From CAIXSC01 sp046349855 (GTDB lineage Bacteria; Planctomycetota; Planctomycetia; Pirellulales; Pirellulaceae), in the NCBI GenBank assembly GCA_046349855.1, contig JAXMBM010000003.1, positions 62,001-126,000 on the forward strand: a stretch of 64,000 bases of DNA, in the 5' to 3' direction. Below the pieces are notes generated by a model. That model was not told the DNA's origin. It saw only the letters and a program-made list of their open reading frames with translations, and did not search any database. Shown in pieces: positions 53,579-61,468 of this stretch (position 1 is the stretch's first letter; each line of letters opens with the position of its first letter). The position numbers and the translations under genes are program-made.

Positions 53579-54427
53579 TCAGGAGTCGAGACCGAGCAGC
53601 GCCAGGCTGTCGCGGGCAATGAGGGCCGCGATCTGTTCTTCGTTCAACCGCGGCAGGCCGGTGCCGGCCACCAGATCATTCATCCGCCGCAGATCGCGGA
53701 GCGTCGCATTGACGGTAGTGAACGGATAATCGGAACCGAACAGCAGCTTGTGCCAGACACCATACTCCTGCACCAGCATCAGGCTCTGGAAGAACTGCCA
53801 CGGCCGATAGTGCAGGGCACTGATGTCGGCGTAGACATGCGGGTGCTTGCGGATGGTAACGATGCACTCGCCCTCGTACGGATGGGCCAGGTGTGCCATG
53901 ACGATCCGCACTTCGGGAAACGCTCGAGCCACGTTGTCGATCCAACGTGGCAGGGTGCATTCGAGCGGCGCCTGGGAGATGAAGGTCGTGCCGGTGTGCA
54001 GCAGTACGGGAAGGCGGTGCTGGGTGGCATAGTTCCAGAGTGGATCGAGACGCGAGTCGTCCGGGCGGAAGCCCGCGTACATCGGCAGCAGTTTGATGCC
54101 GCGGAGTCCCAGGGTCTGGTGGCCGTAACGCAATTCGTCCTCCCAGCCGTCGACCGTCGGGTCGACCGACAGGAAACCGAGAAGCCGGTCGGGATGACGT
54201 CCCACGTAATCGGCGACGTACTGATCTTCGACCCACAGACCGGAGAGCCGCGCCTTGCCGCCGAACACGATGGTCCGAGTATCCTCGGGTGCCGACTGAC
54301 GGTACTCGTCATAGCGCACGGTCAGGTCGACTTCGACACCCGCTCGCGCCCGCCGCGCCTGATCGCGGAAGTCGTCGTGGAAATGCCGCGGGTACTCCCA
54401 GGCGTGGCTGTGCACGTCGATGATCAT
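53579..54427 (-). CDS. Amidohydrolase-2 family metal-dependent hydrolase
   Basis: A 282-residue TIM-barrel hydrolase from the ATG at 54427, which shares ATGA with the STAS stop and so fixes the start. Metal-ligand motifs are MIIDVHSHAWEY (HxH), VLLHTGTTF, MAHLAHPYEGE and LFGSDYPFTTVN (Asp). That matches the Amidohydro_2/ACMSD-type group. It is the last gene of a signalling operon, which is an unusual place for such an enzyme. The substrate is unknown; it is probably a soluble, cytoplasmic decarboxylase or hydrolase. Confidence 0.85.
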   Translation of the reverse strand: MIIDVHSHAWEYPRHFHDDFRDQARRARAGVEVDLTVRYDEYRQSAPEDTRTIVFGGKARLSGLWVEDQYVADYVGRHPDRLLGFLSVDPTVDGWEDELRYGHQTLGLRGIKLLPMYAGFRPDDSRLDPLWNYATQHRLPVLLHTGTTFISQAPLECTLPRWIDNVARAFPEVRIVMAHLAHPYEGECIVTIRKHPHVYADISALHYRPWQFFQSLMLVQEYGVWHKLLFGSDYPFTTVNATLRDLRRMNDLVAGTGLPRLNEEQIAALIARDSLALLGLDS

Positions 54428-54792
54428 GAGCATTCCGCCAGCAGGCGGCAGGCGTCGTCCAGGTTGCCTGCCAGGGGCCACAGGCGATCGAACCGTGCCA
54501 GCTGGACGATCTCCCGCCCGATGCTCGACAGGTTACACAGCACGACACGGCCACCGCGGGACTGGAGCCGGCGGGCCAGCTGGAGGGTCATTTCGAGGAC
54601 GATTGAACCGAAATAGGCGACTCGCTGGAAGTCGAGCACGACGTTGTGGATGCTGGGGTCGTCCAGCCGCGCGAGCAGGTCCATCCATTCGTCCTGGAAC
54701 TCATCGTGACTGAAACAGCCGATGTTGCGCAGGACGAAGACGACCAGGGTCGAGTCGCGCTGTTCGACGGCCAGGAAGTGCACGATGGTCAT
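54424..54792 (-). CDS. STAS-domain protein (anti-sigma-factor antagonist-like)
   Basis: A 122-residue single-domain protein. The fold is visible as LVVFVLRNIGCFSHDEF, then NVVLDFQRVAYFGSIVLEMT and LQLARRLQSRGGRVVLCNLS. The conserved acceptor Ser in this family lies after LDF....YFGS. It sits between two REC-HATPase genes and the amidohydrolase, overlapping both neighbours by 4 bp, so it is probably the partner switched by the neighbouring HATPase. Confidence 0.88.
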   Translation of the reverse strand: MTIVHFLAVEQRDSTLVVFVLRNIGCFSHDEFQDEWMDLLARLDDPSIHNVVLDFQRVAYFGSIVLEMTLQLARRLQSRGGRVVLCNLSSIGREIVQLARFDRLWPLAGNLDDACRLLAECS

Positions 54793-55676
54793 GGCAGGAG
54801 CCGTTTCACGAGCGTCACCTCGTTTCCTCGCGGGCTGTAGGCCACCTCTTCCATGAAGGTCCGCATGAGCATCACGCCGCGGCCGCTGGGGAGTTCCAGG
54901 TTCGCGGGGTCGGTGGGATCGGGCAGGGACTGCGGATCGAAGCCGGGCCCTTCGTCGCGAATGTGAAAGCGGGCTTCCTGCCGCGTGATTTCAGCCCGCA
55001 GATGCACCTTGCGCTCGCAATAGGGACGGGACTCGCGGCGTTCGCGCACGATGCGGCGGTATTCGGTCGAACTGAGTTCGCGGAGGTCGGAACTGAGTTC
55101 CAGGTTGCCGTGGTAGATGGCGTTGTTGAGCGCTTCTTCGAGGGCCACCGAGATACGGATCTGCGTCCCCTCGTCCCGGAAACCGACGCCACGCAGGCCG
55201 CGGATCAGGTAATGGATCACCGGGGGGACCAGGGTGAGGTCGGAATCGAGTTCGAACTCGCACTGGTGGTGGACGAGGCGTCCGAGCAGACGTTGCTGAT
55301 GTTCCTGCTCGCGGAGCATTTCCAGCAGCTTCTGTACGGTCTCGGCCAGCATCGAGGCGAGGTGCGATTTGGGAACGTAGCTCGCCGCGCCGGCCTGCAG
55401 CGCTCGGACGGCGATCTCTTCACTGCCGTGGCCGGTCATCAGGACGATCGGGACCCGCGGGTAATGGGACACGACTGCGCTGACCAGCGCCAGTCCGTCC
55501 ATTTCGGGCATCACCAGATCGGTGACCACGACATCCGGCACCGATTGCTGAATCGCCGCCAGGGCGGTGGCGCCGTTTTCGGCGAACCGCACCGACAGAC
55601 CACCGGTTCGTTCGAGCAGGCCGCCGACAATGCGGCGATCAACGGGATTGTCGTCGACGACAAGTACCGTGGACAT
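54789..55676 (-). CDS. Response regulator fused to a HATPase (anti-sigma kinase-like)
   Basis: A 295-residue protein. REC domain: VLVVDDNPVDRR with the phospho-Asp53 in VVTDLVMPEMDG and Lys103 in SYVPKSHLA. HATPase_c domain: N-box ALEEALNNAIYHGN, G1 box DEGPGFDP and G2 box GRGVMLM. The N-box has the catalytic Glu, so this copy can act as an anti-sigma-factor-type serine kinase. It is expected to phosphorylate the STAS protein next door. Phosphorylation from the upstream Hpt protein would gate it. Confidence 0.92.
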   Translation of the reverse strand: MSTVLVVDDNPVDRRIVGGLLERTGGLSVRFAENGATALAAIQQSVPDVVVTDLVMPEMDGLALVSAVVSHYPRVPIVLMTGHGSEEIAVRALQAGAASYVPKSHLASMLAETVQKLLEMLREQEHQQRLLGRLVHHQCEFELDSDLTLVPPVIHYLIRGLRGVGFRDEGTQIRISVALEEALNNAIYHGNLELSSDLRELSSTEYRRIVRERRESRPYCERKVHLRAEITRQEARFHIRDEGPGFDPQSLPDPTDPANLELPSGRGVMLMRTFMEEVAYSPRGNEVTLVKRLLP

Positions 55677-55690
55677 GCAGGACTCCAGCG

Positions 55691-56602
55691 CTACCGTTGG
55701 GGACTGTGCTTTTTCCGCAACAGCACTTCATTTCCCCGTTCGTTGAACGTCACTTCATCCATGAACGCGCGCATCAGCACGAGGCCTCGGCCGGCATGCG
55801 GGTCGAGCGCCGCGGAGGGGATCGTGGCCAATGTCGCGTCCACGGGAAAACCATGGCCGCCATCCCGAACCCGAAACTGAGCTTCCTCGGGAGTGATCCG
55901 CACCGCGACTCCGATCGTCCGGTCACGATAGGGAGCGGCCTGTCGCCGCTGAGTGACCAGTTCCAGGAGCGGACCGGCCAGCAGTGCCTCGCGCGCCGAC
56001 GGCATCTGATCGGCCGTAATCTCCAGGTTGCCGCGGTAGAGTGCATTGAGGAGAGCCGCTTTGAGCGCCACCCCGATGCGAAACCGGTCGTTGGCATCGC
56101 ACAACCGCATGCCAGCCGCCATCTGCTGCACGAGGTCGACGAGCGGATCGATGAGGGCCGGATCGTTATCCAGCTGGAAGTCGAGTTCCGTGCGTCCCAG
56201 GCAACCGATGAGCCGCTCGTAGGTCCGGTCGGCCCGCGCGATGGCCAGCACTTCGTCGACCGTTTCGGCGAGCCGATCCTGGAGCTGGGATTTGGGAACG
56301 TAGCTGGCCGCCCCTTCCTCCAGGGCCAGGATGGCCAGATCGTCACTCCCGTGAGCCGTCATCAGGATGACGGGCACCTGGGGATAATGCAGGCGGATCG
56401 CCCGCACCAGTTCCAGACCGTCTCGTTCCGGCATCTGCATGTCGGTGACCACCAGATCCGGCGGAGACTCCCGCAGCTGCGTGATCGCTTCCCGACCGTT
56501 GCCCGCCAGTTCGATCTGGTACTCGGCCTGCGCCCGCTGCAGCAGCCCCGCAGCGATGCGGCGATCGACTTCGGAATCATCTACTACCAGAATGCGCGTC
56601 AC
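55691..56602 (-). CDS. Response regulator fused to a degenerate HATPase
   Basis: From the GTG at 56602 after AGGAGGAACACC, a 303-residue paralogue of the downstream gene. REC: ILVVDDSEVDRR with Asp54 in VVTDMQMPERDG. HATPase_c: N-box ALKAALLNALYRGN, where the two Glu of ALEEALNNAIYHGN are Lys and Ala, while the G1 box DGGHGFP and GRGLVLM remain. It can probably still bind nucleotide but may not phosphorylate. The start overlaps the Hpt stop by 4 bp. Confidence 0.9.
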   Translation of the reverse strand: MTRILVVDDSEVDRRIAAGLLQRAQAEYQIELAGNGREAITQLRESPPDLVVTDMQMPERDGLELVRAIRLHYPQVPVILMTAHGSDDLAILALEEGAASYVPKSQLQDRLAETVDEVLAIARADRTYERLIGCLGRTELDFQLDNDPALIDPLVDLVQQMAAGMRLCDANDRFRIGVALKAALLNALYRGNLEITADQMPSAREALLAGPLLELVTQRRQAAPYRDRTIGVAVRITPEEAQFRVRDGGHGFPVDATLATIPSAALDPHAGRGLVLMRAFMDEVTFNERGNEVLLRKKHSPQR

Positions 56603-56985
56603 GGTGTTCCTCCTCGCCGCACCTGCTCGGCCAGCAGTTCCAGGACGCGTGCCAGCAGGCCCGCCAGTTCGTTGACCGCCTCGTCCAACTGCTGCGTCTG
56701 GCCCTGTTGTCCCGCCAGTTCGAGATTCAGGGCTCGTACGAAGGCCGCCTGGCAACCGAAGTAGCGGAGCGAACCCTTGAGGGTATGGGCCGCGCGCCGT
56801 AACAGTGGAGCATCGCCGGCCACCACCGCCTGCCGAATCGCCTCCATCTGCCGAGGCGCTTCCTGCAGAAAGGCGTCGATGACTTCCGCCAGCAATTCGC
56901 GATCCCCTCCCACGACGTCCAGCGCCGTAGACCAGTTGATCAGGTCGTGCTGGTTCGGATCGTCCGACGCCGTGTCGGTCCCCAT
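56599..56985 (-). CDS. Histidine phosphotransfer (Hpt) domain protein
   Basis: A 128-residue single-domain Hpt. The phospho-His is His67 in AAHTLKGSLRYFG, the family motif, after LLAEVIDAFLQEAPRQMEAI. A soluble four-helix bundle is expected. It is the first gene of the signalling operon and would pass phosphate to the two following REC domains. No histidine kinase is encoded in the window, so the kinase must lie elsewhere. Confidence 0.92.
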   Translation of the reverse strand: MGTDTASDDPNQHDLINWSTALDVVGGDRELLAEVIDAFLQEAPRQMEAIRQAVVAGDAPLLRRAAHTLKGSLRYFGCQAAFVRALNLELAGQQGQTQQLDEAVNELAGLLARVLELLAEQVRRGGTP

Positions 56986-57340
56986 GTTCGCCTCAACCGT
57001 ACCGTCGTGTGTCCGAGTCGCGAGTGCCCTCGCGCTCGACTGTCCCCGCCCTCGACTGCCTCCGCCTGTCCTCGCCTGTGACTATCCCTGATCTCGACCG
57101 CCCCGGCGGCGCTGAACATCATACCCTGTCGAGCGGCAGGCACCAACGCGCGTCAGCAATTTGAGTGCCGCCAGGGCAGTCCCCGAAGGGCATGGAGCTG
57201 TCTAGAATACCGGCGTGTCCGTACCGCCTGCGCCGTGCTCCATGTACCGCGCGGAACATCCGGCACGGCCGGTGCCCGGCAGCTTGGGGGGGTACCGCCA
57301 GCGATCCAAGGGTCTGAGAGGGGAAAGCGGGTGAGGGGGC
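56986..57340. promoter_or_regulatory. Divergent promoter region
   Basis: The 355-bp gap separates the Hpt operon (minus) from the glycosyltransferase gene (plus), so promoters for both must lie here. TATGAT on the minus strand near 57120 is a possible -10 box, but no convincing -35 partner is seen. No palindromes or riboswitch-like structures were recognised. Confidence 0.4.
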
Positions 57341-58081
57341 ATGGAACTTCGAGCGTTGACGGCGTTGCCCGTATTCAATGAGGTGCGCCATGTGGGAAGG
57401 GTACTCGACGAAGTCGTACGATTTGGCACCGAGGTCCTGGTGGTGGACGACGGTTCGTCGGATGGTACCGCGGAACTGCTGGCGGCCCGCCGCGATATTC
57501 GCGTGGCCACTCACCCACAGAATCGCGGTTATGGTGCCGCGCTGAAGACCGCCTTCGCCTGGGCACTCCGCGAACGCTACGACGTCCTGGTCACGATCGA
57601 CTGCGACGGCCAGCACGAACCCCAGTTGATTCCCGATTTTGTGGCCGCCTGTGCCGACGTGGATCTGGTCTCCGGCAGCCGTTACCTGCGTACCTGGGAA
57701 GGCGCGAATGCTCCCCCGGCCGAGCGGTTGCGGATCAATCGCGAGATCACGGCGGAACTGAACCGCCGCCTGGATCTTCGGCTGACCGATGCCTTCTGCG
57801 GATTCAAGGCCTATCGCGTGGCGGCGCTGGCGGACCTGCAGATCACCGACGACGGATACGCCATGCCGCTGGAGCTCTGGGTCCAGGCCGCGGCGCTGGG
57901 CTGGCGAATCATCGAACTGGCCGTACCGCTGATTTACCTGGACGAGACGCGTTCCTTCGGCGGGGCGCTCGACAATGCCGGTACGCGGCTCCGTCACTAT
58001 TACGACGTACTCGACCGCAGCCAGCAGCGCGTGGCGGCCGCCGATTGGCCGCCGCGGACGAGCGGGGGTCGGCCGGCATGA
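57341..58081 (+). CDS. Glycosyltransferase family 2
   Basis: A 246-residue protein with the GT2 Rossmann start (LRALTALPVFNEVRHVGRVL, VLVVDDGSSDGT) and the DXD motif DCDG at 87-90 (VTIDCDGQHEPQLIPDF). The block VDLVSGSRYLRTW is typical of dolichyl-phosphate-mannose-synthase-like members. No membrane segments are seen. It overlaps the next gene by 4 bp (ATGA). The glycan product is unknown. Confidence 0.9.
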   Translation: MELRALTALPVFNEVRHVGRVLDEVVRFGTEVLVVDDGSSDGTAELLAARRDIRVATHPQNRGYGAALKTAFAWALRERYDVLVTIDCDGQHEPQLIPDFVAACADVDLVSGSRYLRTWEGANAPPAERLRINREITAELNRRLDLRLTDAFCGFKAYRVAALADLQITDDGYAMPLELWVQAAALGWRIIELAVPLIYLDETRSFGGALDNAGTRLRHYYDVLDRSQQRVAAADWPPRTSGGRPA

Positions 58082-59784
58082 CCGGGGAGGGGGGAGAGCT
58101 GGCTTACCAGCGCCTGCGGGCTCCGCGGGCACCCGATGGGATCCTGCTGTTGCCACCTGCCAGGCAGTTCGCCGCCACCGGCGCCGCCAATCGGCGGCAG
58201 CGCGATGCCACGGCGAGTATCGACGTCGCGGGTCTGCCGCTGGCCGAGCTGCGACGAGCGGCGCGAAACCAGCTGCTGTCGGCCGCTCGCCAGCACTCCC
58301 TCGCTTACCGCGATTTTCCTGCCGGCGCGGCCGCGACTCCCCGATCGCACCCGGAAGCGCCTGCTGAGGCGCCCCCGGAGGCGTCTGGCGACGAGGTGCC
58401 GTCGGTGGTCCTGACGGGGCATCAGCCACAGCTCTTTCATCCGGGGGTCTGGTTCAAGAATTTCGTACTGGCCGACCTGGCGCGGGACTGTGGCGCGACG
58501 GGCGTCAATCTGGTGATCGACAACGACACGGCCCGCGCGGCGGTGGTGCGGGTCCCGACGGGATCGCCGGCCGAGCCGCGTCTGGTCGCCGTGCCGCTCG
58601 ACGCGACCCGCGACGAAGTGCCGTACGAGGAGCGCCCGATTCACGATCCGGACCTGTTCGCGACGTTTGGCGAGCGTACCCGGCAGCTGCTCGACGGGCT
58701 GATCGCCGATCCGCTGGTCGAACCGTTGTGGGAGGCGGCCCGCGCCGCCGCTCGCTCCGCCACCGCCACCTCGCTCGGCACTCGAGTCCGCCTGGGGTAC
58801 TGTCTGGCGCAGGCGCGGCACGTGATCGAAGGGCAATGCGGGCTCACGACGCTCGACGTCCCGTTGAGTACCGTTTGTGACGCCTGGCCGTTTCTCTGGT
58901 TCGCGGTGCACCTGTGTGAACACCGGGAAGCGTTGAGCGGCGTGTACAACACGGCGCTCGCCGAATACCGCCGGACGCACGGGATCCGCAGCCGCTCGCA
59001 TCCGGTTCCCGAGCTGGCGGCGGAGGACGACTGGCGCGAGGTGCCGTTCTGGGTGTGGTCGGTCGAACAGCCACGGCGGCGGCGGCTGTTTGTTCGTCGC
59101 GTGGCGGACCAACTGGAGTTCACCGATCGCGCCGGCTGGCAGGCGCGGCTGGAGCACGCCGCCGATGGCTCGGCCGCCCGCGCCGTCGAGCAGCTGGTCC
59201 GCTGGCGCGAGGCGGGATGGAAGATCCGACCTCGGGCATTGACCACGACGCTGTATGCCCGACTGGTGCTGGGCGACCACTTCGTCCATGGCATCGGCGG
59301 TGCCAAATACGATCAACTCACCGACGCCTTGTTCGCGCGGTTCTGGGGCGTGACGCCTCCCGCCTTTGTTACGGCGACAGCGACGGTCTGCCTGCCCATC
59401 GACCATCCGCAGGTGACGGGCGCCGACGTCGGAGCGCGGGAAGTGCGGCTGCGTGAACTGACGTTTCATCCGGAACGCTGGCTTGAGGAAGCCGGCGTCA
59501 CGGAGGACTACGCCTGGAACCTGGTGCGTGAGAAGCGGCAGTGGTTGGCGACCGAGTTACCGCGCGGCGCTCGCCTGACAAGGCACCGCGCTCTCGGTGC
59601 GCTCAACGAGACGCTCGGCACATTCGTCGAACCACTTCGACAGCGCTGGCTTGCCGAGCTGTCCGCGGCTCGGGTCGCGGAGCGGCGGCATGAGCTGCTG
59701 GGCTCGCGCGAGTTTTCGTTCTGTCTGTTTTCTCGTCACGATCTCCCAGCCCGGCTACTGGCACTTTCCGCGCGCGCGCGCTAA
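58078..59784 (+). CDS. Conserved hypothetical protein, BshC-like
   Basis: A 568-residue soluble protein. An N-terminal part (VVLTGHQPQLFHPGVWFKNFVLADLA) recalls the TGQQ-type start of bacillithiol synthase BshC, and NLVIDNDTARAAVVRVP continues it, but I cannot confirm the family. Other conserved-looking parts are ALTTTLYARLVLGDHFVHGIGGAKYD, VTPPAFVTATATVCLPI and DYAWNLVREKRQW. The ATGA overlap shows coupling to the glycosyltransferase. If BshC-like, it would join Cys to a sugar amine, but that is inference. Confidence 0.55.
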   Translation: MTGEGGELAYQRLRAPRAPDGILLLPPARQFAATGAANRRQRDATASIDVAGLPLAELRRAARNQLLSAARQHSLAYRDFPAGAAATPRSHPEAPAEAPPEASGDEVPSVVLTGHQPQLFHPGVWFKNFVLADLARDCGATGVNLVIDNDTARAAVVRVPTGSPAEPRLVAVPLDATRDEVPYEERPIHDPDLFATFGERTRQLLDGLIADPLVEPLWEAARAAARSATATSLGTRVRLGYCLAQARHVIEGQCGLTTLDVPLSTVCDAWPFLWFAVHLCEHREALSGVYNTALAEYRRTHGIRSRSHPVPELAAEDDWREVPFWVWSVEQPRRRRLFVRRVADQLEFTDRAGWQARLEHAADGSAARAVEQLVRWREAGWKIRPRALTTTLYARLVLGDHFVHGIGGAKYDQLTDALFARFWGVTPPAFVTATATVCLPIDHPQVTGADVGAREVRLRELTFHPERWLEEAGVTEDYAWNLVREKRQWLATELPRGARLTRHRALGALNETLGTFVEPLRQRWLAELSAARVAERRHELLGSREFSFCLFSRHDLPARLLALSARAR

Positions 59785-59878
59785 AGTGTTCTACCAGGGA
59801 AGGTATGCGGCGCGGTGGAAGGCTCGTTCGAGCCGCGCGCAAGCCGGGGACGGCGAACCGTCCGAAGGGATTCAGACG

Positions 59879-61264
59879 ATGACGATGATCGATTCGACTC
59901 AGGTGCCCGCACCGAGCCAGGTGTCGGCGGGACGCACCACGTTATTGCCGCTGCGAGTCGACTCGCGGCTCATTCTTGGGCCCGCCAACGCGGGCGATCA
60001 CCTGTCGATTCGCGCGCTGCTGTCGTCACTGGGGCGCGAGCCTTTGCCCAGCGAGTTCCAGGCACAGCTGGAAGAACCTTTTTACGATCCGAGCGATCGA
60101 CTCGTGGTGCGCCAGGGAGGGCGAATTGTCGCTCACCTGCGACGACAATCGCGGGAATTGCATTTCGGCGACCAGGTGCTGCCCGTCGTCTGGTTCACCG
60201 ATCTGGCGACCGCTACCGAATTTCGTCGCCGGGGACTCGGCGCGGCGATTGTCTCCGAAGCCGAACGACTCGCGCAGCAGGCCGGTGCGGTGCTGGCGCT
60301 GACGCGTACCGCCGTTCCCGAAATGTTCCTTCGCCGAGGCTGGGTACCTTGGGGCCGCGCCTGTTCCACCCGTGCCGGTGCCCGCGAGATCCTCGCCGCC
60401 ATCGTGCATCAGCGGCGGGAGCAGCCGCGTGTGCTCGACTCGGTCGTGCCCTGCCAGCGGCAGCCGGGAATCAGCGTGCGGCTGTGGCGACACGTGGAAC
60501 AATCGGCGCTGGAACGGATCTACCAGACGAATATCGCTCGGTCCTACGGCCCGACGGTGCGGAGTAGTGATTATTGGCGCTGGCTGATCAGCCGCCACGG
60601 TTATGACTCGATCTACGTGGCGGTGGCGGGGCGCGACCGCTGGTCGCTGGATGCCCGCAACCTTGTCGGTTACGCCGTGGTGAAGAGCGAACGGGTCGTG
60701 GAACTGTTGGCGTCGCCGGCACGACCGGACGCGGCCGAGCACCTGTTCAGCCGGATCTGCGGCGACTTTATCGAACAGGATCGCTGCGAGGTCTGTCTGG
60801 ATGCTGCTCCCGATCACCCCTGGCACGAATGGCTGGTCGAAGCGGGCGGTGTCACCACGGCTCCGGAAGTGGAGCATGGTCAGGTGCTGTTGGCTCGGCT
60901 GTTTGATCCGGCCCGTTTCCTCGCCGGTCTGACCACGGAACTGGCGGAGCGTACCGGTCGCATCCCGTGGCCTGCGGTCCGGGACCTGGAACTGCGCTTC
61001 CCGGCCTTTTCGGCGCGGATCGCGGTCGGCTCGCAGGGGGTGGAAGTCACGCCGGGGGCGACGTCCGAGCGGTACCTGGCTGGGGACAGTGCGGCGCTGA
61101 CTCAACTGCTGCTGGGGCAGGATCACGGCGGCGATCTGCTGGCCAGCGGACGGCTCCGAGTGTCGGACCAGGAGACGGCGGAGCTGGCCTGTCGGCTGTT
61201 TCCCAAGGTTTCGTTCTGGCACCCGCTGTGGGACGATCTGCCCAGCGCCAGCGGCCAGGCCTGA
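59879..61264 (+). CDS. GNAT acetyltransferase, Eis-like
   Basis: A 461-residue protein from the ATG at 59879 with AAGGGA upstream. The GNAT motif A is visible: WFTDLATATEFRRRGLGAAIVSEAER, then VLALTRTAVPEMFLRRGWVPWG. Length and the second, C-terminal domain (LELRFPAFSARIAVGSQGVEVTPG, a sterol-carrier-like segment) match Eis-type acetyltransferases. It follows the BshC-like gene by 94 bp. A role in modifying a sugar or aminoglycoside-type amine is plausible. Confidence 0.8.
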   Translation: MTMIDSTQVPAPSQVSAGRTTLLPLRVDSRLILGPANAGDHLSIRALLSSLGREPLPSEFQAQLEEPFYDPSDRLVVRQGGRIVAHLRRQSRELHFGDQVLPVVWFTDLATATEFRRRGLGAAIVSEAERLAQQAGAVLALTRTAVPEMFLRRGWVPWGRACSTRAGAREILAAIVHQRREQPRVLDSVVPCQRQPGISVRLWRHVEQSALERIYQTNIARSYGPTVRSSDYWRWLISRHGYDSIYVAVAGRDRWSLDARNLVGYAVVKSERVVELLASPARPDAAEHLFSRICGDFIEQDRCEVCLDAAPDHPWHEWLVEAGGVTTAPEVEHGQVLLARLFDPARFLAGLTTELAERTGRIPWPAVRDLELRFPAFSARIAVGSQGVEVTPGATSERYLAGDSAALTQLLLGQDHGGDLLASGRLRVSDQETAELACRLFPKVSFWHPLWDDLPSASGQA

Positions 61265-61325
61265 TCGCACAACCGCTCGCAAGTGACCGCTCGCAAGTCA
61301 TTCTTGCATTGCACGTTGCGCCGCT

Positions 61326-61363
61326 GCGGCCCGTTCGGCCGCTTGCTTTCTTTCATTTTTTTC
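61326..61363 (+). terminator. Rho-independent terminator
   Basis: GCGGCC and GGCCGC (61326-61331, 61337-61342) form a 6-bp GC stem around CGTTC, followed by TTGCTTTCTTTCATTTTTTT. It lies 60 bp after the GNAT stop. Confidence 0.7.
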
Positions 61364-61468
61364 CTCCCGCTCGGGAAAAAAACTCCGGCGGCCGCCTAAT
61401 CGGTATGGAGACCGATCGGCTCCACCGTCGGCAGAATCCCCCGGAACCACAGCGCGGGCAGGAGCGGC

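Noticed and set aside
55697..56764. A long plus-strand frame over the REC-HATPase gene
   Set aside because: It mirrors the true gene on the other strand and lacks any motif.
57119..58429. A 436-residue minus-strand frame over the glycosyltransferase and BshC-like genes
   Set aside because: It spans the start region of a clear plus-strand gene pair and is composed of Arg/Pro/Ala-rich low-complexity sequence.
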